DNA from: Solirubrobacterales bacterium
GTDB lineage: Bacteria; Actinomycetota; Thermoleophilia; Solirubrobacterales; Solirubrobacteraceae
Direction of reading: 5' to 3'
DNA length: 64,000 nucleotides
NCBI GenBank assembly: GCA_947474595.1
Contig: CANJIV010000009.1
Location: 16,506 to 80,505 of the forward strand
Shown: positions 28,880 through 38,027 of the stretch, in pieces
Layout: each line of letters opens with the position of its first letter
How positions within the stretch are numbered: position 1 is the first letter of the stretch
The notes under the pieces: model-generated
The model's database searches: none
Told to the model about the DNA's origin: nothing
What the model saw: the letters and a program-made list of their open reading frames with translations, nothing else
Program-made: the position numbers and the translations under genes

Positions 28880-28904
28880 GAGGGCGGCCAAATCGGCCGC
28901 CCTC
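28880..28904 (+). terminator. stem-loop terminator
   Basis: A perfect 10-bp stem, GAGGGCGGCC with GGCCGCCCTC, around the loop AAATC. The downstream TCTGTGTTG is only weakly T-rich. It lies 41 nt after the stop of the four-repeat protein. Confidence 0.65.
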
Positions 28905-29071
28905 TCTGTGTTGAGAGGGCGCTGCTAACGCGCCAAAATTACTCTTCGGATCGAATTTGGTGCCGGTTGCTCTAACGTTTAGGGATCGCTAACGCCGACC
29001 CAATCACAACTAACCCAGCGATTGACACAGATCGCTCTCGTAACTCGCTACCACGCCTACGACGTCTAAAC

Positions 29072-29797
29072 GTGATCGTCGGCGGCCTCCACGGCGCCCA
29101 AGCGGTAGCGATCCTCGCGCTCGCCGGGTTTGGCGCGACGCTACCGATCGACATGACTTACATGACGGGGCCGCCCGGCTCTGGAGATCGCGGTGGGCCG
29201 GTCGAGCTGTTGGCTCTACCGATCGGGCTCGCCGTGGCGATCTTTCTCCTTCTCGCAGCCTTCGACCATTTATCGATGGCAACCTGGGCGCGCGGCTGGT
29301 ATGAGCGAACCGTCCCACGTGGGGTAAACCCCGCCCGCTGGTGGGAGTATTCGATCAGCGCCTCGCTAATGGTGGCCCTGATCGCGATGCTTTCAGGCGT
29401 CACCGACGCGGTCGCATTGGTCGCTATCTTCGGAGTCAACGCTTCGATGATTCTCTTTGGGTTAGTCATGGAGCGTGCCAACGTCGGCCGTGAGACCGTC
29501 GACTGGAAACCTTTCATATACGGCTGTATCGCGGGAGCGATTCCGTGGATCGCGATCTCGATGCAGATCGGGGTCGCCTACGCCGAGGGTAGTAATCCGC
29601 CGGCTTTCGTCGTCGCCATCTTCGTCTCGCTCTTCCTGCTCTTCAACAGCTTCGCGGTGAATATGTGGCTGAGTTACCGCGGAAGAGGACGGTGGAGCAA
29701 TCCCCTCCACGTCGAGCGTGTCTATCTGATCTTGAGTCTTGTGGCAAAGAGTGTGCTGGCTTGGCAGGTCTACGCCGGAGCGATCGCAGGCTCCTAG
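29072..29797 (+). CDS. heliorhodopsin
   Basis: At least 241 aa with seven predicted helices. It matches heliorhodopsins throughout: NPARWWEYSISASLMVALIA in helix 3 (counterion Glu, E92 counted from GTG 29072), LFNSFAVNMWLSYRGRGRW, and the retinal Schiff-base lysine K226 in LSLVAKSVLAWQVYAG of helix 7. Heliorhodopsins are inverted-topology photoreceptors of the membrane with no known ion pumping. The conserved N-terminal RLRRLN lies upstream of GTG 29072 and is in frame (open from 28976), so the real start is earlier. No ATG, GTG or TTG exists there; ATT 29021 or ATC codons are the only candidates. No retinal-synthesis gene is visible nearby. Confidence 0.93.
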   Translation: MIVGGLHGAQAVAILALAGFGATLPIDMTYMTGPPGSGDRGGPVELLALPIGLAVAIFLLLAAFDHLSMATWARGWYERTVPRGVNPARWWEYSISASLMVALIAMLSGVTDAVALVAIFGVNASMILFGLVMERANVGRETVDWKPFIYGCIAGAIPWIAISMQIGVAYAEGSNPPAFVVAIFVSLFLLFNSFAVNMWLSYRGRGRWSNPLHVERVYLILSLVAKSVLAWQVYAGAIAGS

Positions 29798-29820
29798 CCG
29801 CTTGGCCTATCGGTCCCGGC

Positions 29821-30480
29821 TCACCGCTTGCGCGCGAGCGTCATTCCGTCTGAAACCGACAGCAATACGATATCTACGCGCTGATCGACGGCGAGACGTG
29901 TGTTGAGTTCTGACAACGCGCAGGCCGCCTCGTTCTCGGCCGGCGGGTCGACGACGAGGCCGCTTAAGAGCATGTTGTCGAGCACAATCAGCCCACCTGT
30001 GCGCGTGCGTAGGAGTACCTCTTCAAAGTAGTCGCCATAGCCGGGCTTATCGGCGTCGATGAATGTGAGATCAAATGCGGGATCTAGGGGTAGCGACCGC
30101 AGTGTTTCAAGCGCCGGACCGACGCGTATCTCAACGCGATCTGAAAGTCCCGCATCATCAAGATTGGCGCGGACTGTTGCGGCGTACTTCGCTTCAAGCT
30201 CGCAGCAGAGCAGCGATCCATCGCTAGGGAGACTGCGAGCTAGGCAGATAGCGCTGTAGCCGGTGAAGCTCCCGATCTCCAAGATCCGCTCAGCGCCAAT
30301 AGCTCGCGCTAATAGCGTCAGGAACGCTCCTTGGTCCGGCGAGATCTGCATCCGCGAGATGTCGCCCATCGCTTCGGTATCACGCAGGACGCGGTCAAGT
30401 ACCTCGTCACTGCGGACGCCTTGTGCGACGACATATGCGTGTAGTTCCGGTGTTAGTGGGGTGAAGTTGTTATCGGCCAT
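29821..30480 (-). CDS. class I SAM-dependent O-methyltransferase (COMT-like)
   Basis: 219 aa from ATG 30480 (MADNNFTPLTPEL); the frame upstream is not conserved. The SAM site ILEIGSFTGYSAICLARSLP is followed by FIDADKPGYGDYFEE with the catalytic metal residues and VLDNMLLSGLV. This is the caffeoyl-CoA/catechol O-methyltransferase family (family 3), which methylates catechol-type hydroxyls with Mg2+. The natural substrate is unknown. It converges on the heliorhodopsin gene. Confidence 0.9.
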   Translation of the reverse strand: MADNNFTPLTPELHAYVVAQGVRSDEVLDRVLRDTEAMGDISRMQISPDQGAFLTLLARAIGAERILEIGSFTGYSAICLARSLPSDGSLLCCELEAKYAATVRANLDDAGLSDRVEIRVGPALETLRSLPLDPAFDLTFIDADKPGYGDYFEEVLLRTRTGGLIVLDNMLLSGLVVDPPAENEAACALSELNTRLAVDQRVDIVLLSVSDGMTLARKR

Positions 30481-30572
30481 CTCGCCATTCTGCACGACGG
30501 CGGGGGCGGGGTCTAGTCGGTCGCAGCGATTGCAGGGTGCACTCAGAGCGTGGCCCGCGTACTCTGTTGTAG

Positions 30573-30929
30573 ATGCGTTACCGCCTACGACCACTCTTTG
30601 ACCGCGTTGTGATCAAGGAGCTTGAGCCTGATCGTGTTCGACAGTCGGGCCTCGTCGTGCCGGCCGGCACGCGCGAGCTGCCGCCCCAGCACGGCATCGT
30701 GCTCGAGGTTGGTCCCGGGACCGACTGGTGGGATTCGGCTGGAGTGGCGATGCCCGTGCACGTCGGCGACCACGTCGTCTTTCCAGCTACGGCTGGCAAC
30801 TGGGTCGAGGTCGAGGAGGAGAGGCTGCTGGTGTGCCGCGTTGAAGAGCTGCTCGGCGTTTTGGAATCGTCGCCGAGCTCAGACTTCGCGTCGATCGACG
30901 GCATCGATTCCGCCGAGGACGACGCCTGA
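30573..30929 (+). CDS. GroES-like co-chaperonin
   Basis: 118 aa. The N-terminal 90 residues follow the Cpn10 fold: LRPLFDRVVIKELEPDRVRQ, SGLVVPAG, GIVLEVGPGTD, VHVGDHVVF and a closing ERLLVCRVEELLGVL. An acidic tail of about 25 residues follows. It lies alone, with no groEL beside it, so it may be an extra GroES-type protein or the partner of a distant GroEL. The mobile loop is shorter and different from standard GroES. Confidence 0.85.
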   Translation: MRYRLRPLFDRVVIKELEPDRVRQSGLVVPAGTRELPPQHGIVLEVGPGTDWWDSAGVAMPVHVGDHVVFPATAGNWVEVEEERLLVCRVEELLGVLESSPSSDFASIDGIDSAEDDA

Positions 30930-30944
30930 GGCGTTAGCTAACTC

Positions 30945-31931
30945 CTACCAGGCGGCGCGGTAGAGCTTTAGTAGCTCTTCAGCGTTGGCGGCAGGAGGAG
31001 TCAGTGATAACTCGCCGCGCTGGCTTGCAAGCTCGGCACAGTGGGGCAGAATGTCCTCGCTAATACCGATCGCTCTGAGTGACTGTGCTTGGGCGCGGCG
31101 TGCAAAGCGACGGGCTAGCTCCTCCACCGCCACGCCGGTAGCCCGATCGAGCGCTGCGACTTTTTCGCCGAGCCGCTCTCTCAGCGCGGCGCTAGTCACG
31201 GGCAGCATCGCGGCGTTAGCCCCGGCGTGACTGGCGCCTGCTGCGCGCACAAGGGTTTGGCTCATGACGTGATGGAGCCCAACTGAGGTAAGCCCGTAGC
31301 CTGAGAGCAGGGACCCCAGTGCCAATCTGTCGCGCAGTGGCTCGCCATCTTCAGGCAGTCCTTCGGCCAGCAGCACCGCGGCGCGGATCGCGGCCATCGT
31401 CGGGACTGGGCTGGCGCCTTCGATCACCGCGGCCTCGATCGCGTGGCCTAAGGAATTGGCAGCGCTTCTCGCTAGGTCGGGCATCGTCTGTGAGGCGCTA
31501 AGGGCGGGGTCGTTGATCACTAACTGTGGCCGCATTGTTGAGCTGGAGGGCGGCGCTCCGCGCGCTTGGCGGTGAAACCAGGTCATCTCGGCTGCGCTAA
31601 GAGTTGTTGGGATCGCGGCCACGAACGTAGGCTGTGGAGATGCCGCGCCGAGCGCCTTGGCGGTGTCGATCACACGGCCGCCACCGAGCGCGACTATTTT
31701 TGTGCCCAGAGGCCCGTTGGCCAGTAGGTCGCCGGCGATCTCATCAACGAAGCCCTGGCCAATGTCGATGACCCGCTCGGCTCCTAGCTCAATGTTTGGA
31801 CACTGGCTTCGCGCCCGCACGGTGGAGATCAGGGTGAATCCTTCGCCGATCAGGCCCGGAGCCTCAAGAATCGCACCGCGCCCAAAGCGAATCGTTCGTT
31901 CACCGTCACGCCAAGTGAAGTCGTAGTCCAT
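30945..31931 (-). CDS. iron-containing alcohol dehydrogenase / maleylacetate-reductase-like
   Basis: 328 aa. The NAD(P)-binding region is ALGGGRVIDTAKALGAA, followed by AAIPTTLSAAEMTWF. Metal-site histidines are in NSLGHAIEAAV, GLHHVMSQTL and SHAGANAAMLP. The arrangement resembles maleylacetate reductases, which act in chloroaromatic and resorcinol breakdown, more than classic Fe-ADH. No aromatic-degradation genes lie nearby, so the substrate is open. It converges on the GroES-like gene. Confidence 0.8.
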   Translation of the reverse strand: MDYDFTWRDGERTIRFGRGAILEAPGLIGEGFTLISTVRARSQCPNIELGAERVIDIGQGFVDEIAGDLLANGPLGTKIVALGGGRVIDTAKALGAASPQPTFVAAIPTTLSAAEMTWFHRQARGAPPSSSTMRPQLVINDPALSASQTMPDLARSAANSLGHAIEAAVIEGASPVPTMAAIRAAVLLAEGLPEDGEPLRDRLALGSLLSGYGLTSVGLHHVMSQTLVRAAGASHAGANAAMLPVTSAALRERLGEKVAALDRATGVAVEELARRFARRAQAQSLRAIGISEDILPHCAELASQRGELSLTPPAANAEELLKLYRAAW

Positions 31932-31983
31932 CGGCGGAGATCTTCGCAGAGTGTCTGCTCGGACGCCTGCCTAAGAAAAAACC

Positions 31984-32568
31984 TCAGAGCAGATAGATCG
32001 CGTAGACGGTGATCGCCAAGCCCAGAAGGCCCGCCGCGAGCCCTCCCGTTAGTAGCCAAAGAGCTCCGGCAACGATTGAAATCGATGCCAATACGATCCC
32101 GATCTGTAGCGCCCCAATTCCAATCTCGAGGTTTTCGTACTCGTTATCCGCACTCGTGGCCTCGGCTCGCACAGTCTTGATTTCGTTTGACAGGGCTCGC
32201 TCTTCAACCGCAAGCTGTGCTGCTAGGGCGGCCTCTTTGGCTTCGGTGGAGCGGGTTTGAGCAGCTTGGCTTGGCGACTGTCCGACTAGGACTGCGTCGA
32301 GGAGAACTTTGTCATTTTCTACGACGGTGCGATGGTTGTCGAGCGCGTCTAGTTTCGTCTCCAGAGCCCCGATTCGACTCTCGCCTGTAATAACGGACTT
32401 CATCGCGTGGTGGGCGTTTAGGTCGGCTATCGCAAGGACCGCAGCCATCGCGGCGATCGCGATCGCAGTCGCTTTGCTGCGACGGCCTAGGCGAGGCTTG
32501 TGGCCAGAGCTTTCGTGCTCGTGCAGCGCTTCAATGTGCTCTTGGGCCATCTTTCCAGCTTCGCTCAT
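31984..32568 (-). CDS. DUF4337-like membrane protein, copy A
   Basis: 194 aa. A soluble N-terminus (MSEAGKMAQEHIEALHEHE) is followed by helix 1 (about 30-50, KATAIAIAAMAAVLAIADLN), a long coiled-coil region (about 60-140) and two C-terminal helices (GIGALQIGIVLASISIVAGA and GGLAAGLLGLAITVYAIYLL). This domain order is that of DUF4337 proteins, whose function is unknown. It is the downstream copy of a tandem duplicated pair, 51 bp from the other. Confidence 0.8.
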   Translation of the reverse strand: MSEAGKMAQEHIEALHEHESSGHKPRLGRRSKATAIAIAAMAAVLAIADLNAHHAMKSVITGESRIGALETKLDALDNHRTVVENDKVLLDAVLVGQSPSQAAQTRSTEAKEAALAAQLAVEERALSNEIKTVRAEATSADNEYENLEIGIGALQIGIVLASISIVAGALWLLTGGLAAGLLGLAITVYAIYLL

Positions 32569-32619
32569 TGGCCTAACTTTCGCAGAGTGTCTACTCGGAC
32601 GCCTGCCTAAGAAAAAACC

Positions 32620-33204
32620 TCAGAGCAGATAGATCGCGTAGACGGCCATCGCCAGGCCGAGAAGGCCCGCCGCGAGCCCTCCCGTTAGTAGCCAAAGAGC
32701 TCCGGCAACGATTGAAATCGATGCCAGTACGATCCCGATCTGTAGCGCCCCGATTCCAAGCTCTAGGTTTTCATACTCGTTCTCCGCACTCGTGACCTCG
32801 GCTCGCACCGTCTTGATTTCGTTTGACTGGGCTCGCTCTTCAACCGCAAGCTGTGCTGCTAGGGCGGCCTCTTTAGCTTCGGTGGAGCGGGTTTGAGCGG
32901 CTTGGCTTGGTGACTGTCCGACTAGGATTGCGTCGAGGAGAACTTTGTCATTTTCTAAGATGATGCGATGGTTATCGCGCGCGTTTAGCTTCGTCTCCAG
33001 AGCCCCGATCCGACTCTCGCCTGTAATTGCGTTCTTCATCGCGTTGTTGGCGTTTAGGTCGGCTATCGCAAGGACCGCAGCCATCGCGGCGATTGCAATA
33101 GCAGTGGCTTTGCTGCGACGGCCTAGGCTAGGCTTGTGCCCAGAGCTTTCGTGCTCGTGCAGCGCTTCAATGTGCTCTTGGGCCATCTTTCCAGCTTCGC
33201 TCAT
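32620..33204 (-). CDS. DUF4337-like membrane protein, copy B
   Basis: 194 aa, upstream paralogue of the gene at 31984-32568 with the same length and architecture. Differences cluster in helix 1 and the first half of the coiled coil (for instance LNANNAMKNAITGE here against LNAHHAMKSVITGE there), while the C-terminal membrane part is nearly unchanged. Both copies remain intact. Confidence 0.8.
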   Translation of the reverse strand: MSEAGKMAQEHIEALHEHESSGHKPSLGRRSKATAIAIAAMAAVLAIADLNANNAMKNAITGESRIGALETKLNARDNHRIILENDKVLLDAILVGQSPSQAAQTRSTEAKEAALAAQLAVEERAQSNEIKTVRAEVTSAENEYENLELGIGALQIGIVLASISIVAGALWLLTGGLAAGLLGLAMAVYAIYLL

Positions 33205-33306
33205 TGGCCTGACAATACGAGGTTCGCTCGGGTCGGTCGGCGCTCAAGAGTGTGATCAACACTTGGACCCGTCACAATGAGCTGTGGATCTACCAGAGGA
33301 GCAGCT

Positions 33307-34692
33307 ATGGCTATCACTGTACCCGTTGAGATCGACCGCGAACGAATCCGGCAACTGACCCAGCGCGAGGAGAGGCACCTTGACGAGCGCACCAAGGCTT
33401 CGGCGGCGATGTACGAGCGTGCGCGCCACACTCTGAGCGGCGGCGTCGCGTCCTCTTACCAGCTGCGCTCCCCCTGGCCAATCTACATCGAGCGAGGCGA
33501 CGGTCCCAAGGTCTGGGACGTAGACGGAAACGAGCTCTACGACTTCCATAACGGGTTTGGCTCGATGGTCCAAGGCCATGCTCACCCAGCGATCGGACGG
33601 GCAATATCTGAGCGCTACACCAAGGGCACCCACTTCGCAGCCCCCACCGAGGACTCGATCGTCGTCGGCGAAGAGCTCGCCCGTCGCTGGGGACTACCCA
33701 AGTGGCGCTACACCAACTCTGGCTCTGAGGCCACGATGGATGCGATCAGAATCGCCCGCGCTGTCGCCGGGCGAGACACCGTGATGAAGATTTTCGGCTC
33801 TTATCACGGCCATCACGATACGGTCATGGTCTCGATTGGCGTCCCATACGATGCGATCGGCGAGCCCGACAATCTCGCTTCGTTGCCATACGGTGCCGGC
33901 ATCCCCAGCGCTACGGTGGAGATGACGATCCCTGTGCCATTTAACGACGCCGAGGCGATGGAGCGCCGCATCTTGGCCCTAGAGGCCGATGGTCGCAAGC
34001 CTGCCTGCGTGATCATGGAGGCGGCGATGATGAACCTCGGTGTGGTTCTGCCGGAGCCAGGCTACTTAGAGGCCGTTCGTGAGATCACGCGTCGCCACGG
34101 AATCGTCTTGATCTTTGATGAGGTAAAGACCGGTGTCACGATCGCTGCCGGCGGCGCGGTCGAGAAGTGGGGAGTGGTCCCCGATCTCGTGACTCTCGCC
34201 AAGGCGATTGGCGGCGGCATGGCGATCGGCGCGATCGGCGGAACGGAGGAGGCGATGGCCGTTGTCGCCGATGGCACCGTCTACCAAGTCGGTACCTATA
34301 ACGGCAATCCGCTTGGGATGGCGGCGGCGCGAGCCAACTTGCTCGAAGTGCTCACACCGAGCGCCTACATCCATCTAGACCACCTAAACGACCGTATTTT
34401 GGCCGGCTGCGAAGGCGTGATCGCGGAGTTCAACTTGCCCGGCTACGCGGTCGGGGTCGGCTCCAAGGGCTGCGTGACTTTCTCGACTCAAAAGATCGTC
34501 GACTACGCATCTTTTAAGGCAAATCAAGATGCCGCACTTTGTGATCTAGCTTGGCTCTATAACTTAAATCGAGGGATCTACATGACTCCGGGGCGCGAAG
34601 AGGAGTGGACCCTCTCAGTCACCCACACCGACGAGGCTGTCGACCGTTACGTGGAGGTATTCCGAGAGATGGCAGCCGACCTAACTGCCTGA
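33307..34692 (+). CDS. class III PLP-dependent aminotransferase (GSA-aminotransferase-like)
   Basis: 461 aa from ATG 33307, preceded by GAGGAG. PLP sites: TNSGSEATMDAIR (126-138), D251 in IFDEVKTG and the Schiff-base lysine K289 in VTLAKAIGGGMAIGAIGG. It resembles glutamate-1-semialdehyde aminomutase, but the N-terminal extension (about 45 residues before GGVASSYQLR) and the absence of heme genes nearby suggest another omega-amino acid or amine substrate. The C-terminus contains FNLPGYAVGVGSKGCVTFS. Confidence 0.88.
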   Translation: MAITVPVEIDRERIRQLTQREERHLDERTKASAAMYERARHTLSGGVASSYQLRSPWPIYIERGDGPKVWDVDGNELYDFHNGFGSMVQGHAHPAIGRAISERYTKGTHFAAPTEDSIVVGEELARRWGLPKWRYTNSGSEATMDAIRIARAVAGRDTVMKIFGSYHGHHDTVMVSIGVPYDAIGEPDNLASLPYGAGIPSATVEMTIPVPFNDAEAMERRILALEADGRKPACVIMEAAMMNLGVVLPEPGYLEAVREITRRHGIVLIFDEVKTGVTIAAGGAVEKWGVVPDLVTLAKAIGGGMAIGAIGGTEEAMAVVADGTVYQVGTYNGNPLGMAAARANLLEVLTPSAYIHLDHLNDRILAGCEGVIAEFNLPGYAVGVGSKGCVTFSTQKIVDYASFKANQDAALCDLAWLYNLNRGIYMTPGREEEWTLSVTHTDEAVDRYVEVFREMAADLTA

Positions 34693-34713
34693 GCGCGCGG
34701 GCTAGTCGCGACG

Positions 34714-35778
34714 CTAAAGCTCTACGCCGACCAAGACCGGCTCGGCAACAAGCCTCACTGCGAAGCGCTCGTAAACCGCGTCGCGCAGCTCGCGAGCGAA
34801 GGTGACTAGCTCGGCAGTTGTCGCGTTACCGCGGTTTATGATCGCCAAGGTGTGCTTCTGGGAGAGGCCGACGGCGCCAGCACCGTAGCCCTTAGGAAAT
34901 CCGGCTTGCTCAATCAGCCATGCGGCCGATGTCTTGATAGTGGCGTCGCTTTGATCAAAGCGTGGCGGTGACGGGCCATCGGCGCCCAATAGATCTTTCG
35001 CGCGCAGTTCGAGGTCTTCGAAGTCGGCTGCGGTGAGCACTGGGTTAGTAAAGAACGACCCAGCAGAGCGTGAGTTGGGGTCATCGGGATCGACCACCAT
35101 GCCCTTGGCTACGCGAAGAGCTAAGACCGCAGCGCGTACGTCGCCTAGAGGCGCCCGTTCGCCGACCTCAACGCCCAACGCGCGCGCGAGTTCCGCGTAG
35201 AGGATCGGCTCCGACTCAGGCGAGCGAGCCAGCGAGAAGGTGACCGATAAGACTAGAAAGCGGTCGTCGCCCTTAAAAGTCGAGCCGCGGTATCTAAAGC
35301 CACATTCGGCGGGAGAGAGGGACACCGTCGCCTGCTTTGAGCGGTCATAGAGGCGCACGGCGCAGATCGTCGAGGCAACCTCCTGACCGTAGGCGCCGAC
35401 GTTTTGTATCGGCGTCGCTCCCGTCGATCCAGGGATACCCGATAGGCACTCCAATCCAGCCAGACCCTCCTCAACGGTGCGCTTGACTACTCCATCCCAC
35501 GGCTGACCAGCGGCAACAGTCAGCTCCACGCGGTCGCGGTTAGGCATTGAGTGAACGCCTGTAGTCATGACGCGCACGACGCTTCCCGGGAATCCGGCAT
35601 CCGCGATTACAAGGTTGGATCCGCCGGCCAGTATGAGGGTTGGCTGCGCGGAAGCGTCGCAGCTGGCTACGGCTTGCACTAGCTCTGCTTCGGTTGCAGC
35701 CTCGACCATACGCGTGGCGCGACCACCAAGCCTGAGCGTGGTGAAGGCGGCGAGTTCAACGTCGGCCAGCGTGCGCAC
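34714..35778 (-). CDS. murB: UDP-N-acetylmuramate dehydrogenase (MurB)
   Basis: 354 aa from GTG 35778 (VRTLADVELAAFTTLRLGG). The frame extends to 35868, but that would overlap msrA and adds no conserved residues. The FAD-binding part has LAGGSNLVIADAGFPGSVVR and GIPGSTGATPIQNVGAYGQE. The C-terminal substrate part includes RSAGSFFTNPVL and IEQAGFPKGYGAGAVGLSQK. It reduces UDP-GlcNAc-enolpyruvate to UDP-MurNAc in the cytosol for peptidoglycan synthesis. It stands apart from any dcw cluster, as often in actinobacteria. Confidence 0.93.
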   Translation of the reverse strand: MRTLADVELAAFTTLRLGGRATRMVEAATEAELVQAVASCDASAQPTLILAGGSNLVIADAGFPGSVVRVMTTGVHSMPNRDRVELTVAAGQPWDGVVKRTVEEGLAGLECLSGIPGSTGATPIQNVGAYGQEVASTICAVRLYDRSKQATVSLSPAECGFRYRGSTFKGDDRFLVLSVTFSLARSPESEPILYAELARALGVEVGERAPLGDVRAAVLALRVAKGMVVDPDDPNSRSAGSFFTNPVLTAADFEDLELRAKDLLGADGPSPPRFDQSDATIKTSAAWLIEQAGFPKGYGAGAVGLSQKHTLAIINRGNATTAELVTFARELRDAVYERFAVRLVAEPVLVGVEL

Positions 35779-35818
35779 GCTAGACAGAGTAGATGAGTGC
35801 TTGGCCCACGCCGCCCAG

Positions 35819-36475
35819 CTACTGCGTAGTGATGAGGCTAACCGGGCAACTGACGCCCGTGCCCCCAAGTCCGCAGTAGCCGTTGGGGTTCTTTGCCAGA
35901 TACTGCTGGTGATACTCCTCGGCGTAGTAAAACGGCCCCGCTGGTTGGATTTCAGTCGTTATCTCGCCCTCTCCGGCGGCGGTGAGTGCAGCCTGAAAGC
36001 GCTCACGCGAGGCCACTGCCCCCGCTTGTTGGGAGGCGTCAGATGTGTAGATGCCTGAGCGGTACTGGGTCCCCATGTCGTTGCCTTGGCGCATGCCTTG
36101 GGTCGGGTTGTGGCTCTCCCAGAAGGCACGCAGGATCTCCTCGTATGCGATCTTCGCGGGGTCGTAGAGAACGAGTACGACTTCGTTGTGCGCCGTGGCG
36201 CCGCTACAGACCTCTTCATAGGTTGGGTTCGGGGTATGGCCAGCGCCATATCCCACGGCTGTCGTATAGACGCCATCGAGTGTCCAGAAGGCGCGTTCGG
36301 CTCCCCAAAAGCAGCCAAGGCCCAAGACGATCGTTTCCATCTCGGCTGGGAAAGGTGGCTTGATTGGGGTGCCCAATACGAAGTGGGTGGAGGCGGTAGC
36401 GATCGGCGTATCGCGGCCCTTCAGTGCCTGGGCGGCTTCGACCATATTGCTTTTGTCGCGGAAGATAGAGAACAC
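35819..36475 (-). CDS. msrA: peptide-methionine (S)-S-oxide reductase
   Basis: 218 aa. The catalytic motif GCFWGAE is at 54-60 (C55). Recycling cysteines are seen in [13 protein letters not shown] at the C-terminus. EVVLVLYDP and [20 protein letters not shown] are typical. It repairs oxidised methionine in proteins using thioredoxin. The N-terminal 45 residues before [13 protein letters not shown] resemble the extension of actinobacterial MsrA. Located 40 nt upstream of murB on the same strand. Confidence 0.95.
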   Translation of the reverse strand: MFSIFRDKSNMVEAAQALKGRDTPIATASTHFVLGTPIKPPFPAEMETIVLGLGCFWGAERAFWTLDGVYTTAVGYGAGHTPNPTYEEVCSGATAHNEVVLVLYDPAKIAYEEILRAFWESHNPTQGMRQGNDMGTQYRSGIYTSDASQQAGAVASRERFQAALTAAGEGEITTEIQPAGPFYYAEEYHQQYLAKNPNGYCGLGGTGVSCPVSLITTQ

Positions 36476-36607
36476 TCAACAGCCTTTCTTTCGGATCGTT
36501 ATACAGGTTAGAGACCTGCTTAAAAGAAAAGATCCAGGCCAGCCTTCTCACGCTGCAACCGTTGACCGGCCATACGCTGGCCCTGCAGTCGCTAAAGTGG
36601 CCCTGCA

Positions 36608-38017
36608 ATGGGCAAACTTAAGACCGTCTTCGTTGTCGTCGTGGCTGTTTTCGCAGCGGCTAGCGCCACTGGCGCTAGCGCGGCCCCCCCGACCGTTGTG
36701 AAGGTCGGCTCTCTGCCGGAAACGCCTTCTAAATACAACAAGGTCTTCATCACCAAATACGGCCGTGCAAGCGCAAAGAACGTCCTCCTACTAATCCCTG
36801 GGACCAGCGGCGGGGCGGCTAACTTCTCGCTGATCGGGCCAGAGATAGCGCGACAGATACCGGAAATCCAGGTCTGGGCGATGGACCGTCGCGAGCAGGC
36901 GCTGGAGGACAACTCGATGATGATCAAGGCCTTAGCTGGCACGGCGACTCCTCAGCAAGCACTTGACTACTACCTCGGGTGGGTCCTCAATCCGGCGCAG
37001 AAAGATAAGTTTGTACCGCTTAAGGCCAAGGACTATGCCTTCATGAAGAACTGGGGCATGAAGATGCAACTAGAGGATGCTCGCGCCGTGATCATGGAGG
37101 CCAAGAGGGCCGGCAAGACGGTGATCCTCGGCGGCCACTCGCTAGGGGCCTCAATGGCGGCGGCGTATGCGACGTGGGATTTTCACGGCCACCCCGGCTA
37201 TAAAGACATCGCAGCCATCGTCGCCATAGATGGTGGGCTCGGCGGGACCTTTAATTCCATAAGCACCGCCGCGAGCGCCAAGAAGGCCCTCGCGAGCCTC
37301 GACGTCACAACCGCTACCCCCGACGGGCCGTGGGCCAATCTCTTACGCATTCCTGGGTTCGCTTGGGTGGCGGGGCCATTCGTTCAGATAGGCGCGTTGG
37401 CGGCTATTAAAGATCCAAACCAGCTCTCGATACTTGGCAGCTACCCACTCCTGCCGGCTTATCTAAAGGCTGATATCCCAACCACCAACGAGGGCGCTCT
37501 CGGTTACGCCTTAGACAGTGACAGCTCACCAAAGGCGCTCTCGTTGATTCAAGTGCGTGCTGGTCATCTGGCAAGCAGCGGTAATCCGCGCGGCTGGAAA
37601 AACGGTGAAGTGACGACGGTCGAGAACCTCGCCAAGGCGTTTGCAGGCGACCGCTATGGCACCAACGGCGTTGACCTCTATTTCCCGCTGCGCCTCAGCG
37701 TTGATATCGCCGGCGCGAGTTCGATGGACCCAAAGAGTCCCGCCGCCAAGGTGCTCGGGCTTCGCCTCTTACACCTCAAGGATGTCGACATCCCTTACTA
37801 CGTCTTCCAAACGTCACTGACCGGTAGTCGCAACGGTGTGGCTAATGGCGCAAGGAACTTTGCCGCTCGGTCTAAGGTCCCCAAGAGCGGCCTCGTGATC
37901 GTCGATGCGAAGGCAACTACGAGCCACCTGGACCCCCTCTTGTCTCCCCCGAAGACCAACGACTTTCTCAAGACTGTTGTTGTTTTCCTACGCAACAAGA
38001 TTAAGCTCGCAAGGTAG
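36608..38017 (+). CDS. secreted alpha/beta hydrolase
   Basis: 469 aa. A signal peptide (about 1-26, ending GASAAPP) is followed by an alpha/beta hydrolase core with LLLIPGTSGGAANFSLIG and the nucleophile elbow GGHSLGAS (Ser178). The likely catalytic His is in TTSHLDPLL near the C-terminus. The protein is Lys-rich and probably acts outside the cell as an esterase or lipase. It is not close enough to a named family to give a substrate. Confidence 0.8.
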   Translation: MGKLKTVFVVVVAVFAAASATGASAAPPTVVKVGSLPETPSKYNKVFITKYGRASAKNVLLLIPGTSGGAANFSLIGPEIARQIPEIQVWAMDRREQALEDNSMMIKALAGTATPQQALDYYLGWVLNPAQKDKFVPLKAKDYAFMKNWGMKMQLEDARAVIMEAKRAGKTVILGGHSLGASMAAAYATWDFHGHPGYKDIAAIVAIDGGLGGTFNSISTAASAKKALASLDVTTATPDGPWANLLRIPGFAWVAGPFVQIGALAAIKDPNQLSILGSYPLLPAYLKADIPTTNEGALGYALDSDSSPKALSLIQVRAGHLASSGNPRGWKNGEVTTVENLAKAFAGDRYGTNGVDLYFPLRLSVDIAGASSMDPKSPAAKVLGLRLLHLKDVDIPYYVFQTSLTGSRNGVANGARNFAARSKVPKSGLVIVDAKATTSHLDPLLSPPKTNDFLKTVVVFLRNKIKLAR

Positions 38018-38027
38018 CGGTTAGACG

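Larger units (their letters stand above)
31943..33214. repeat. 636-bp tandem duplication carrying two paralogous genes
   Basis: The segment starting TTCGCAGAGTGTCT at 31943 recurs at 32579 with an exact 636-bp period. The shared non-coding tail includes GACGCCTGCCTAAGAAAAAA. Each unit holds one 194-aa gene on the minus strand. The proteins differ at roughly 20 positions, so the duplication is fairly recent. Confidence 0.85.
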
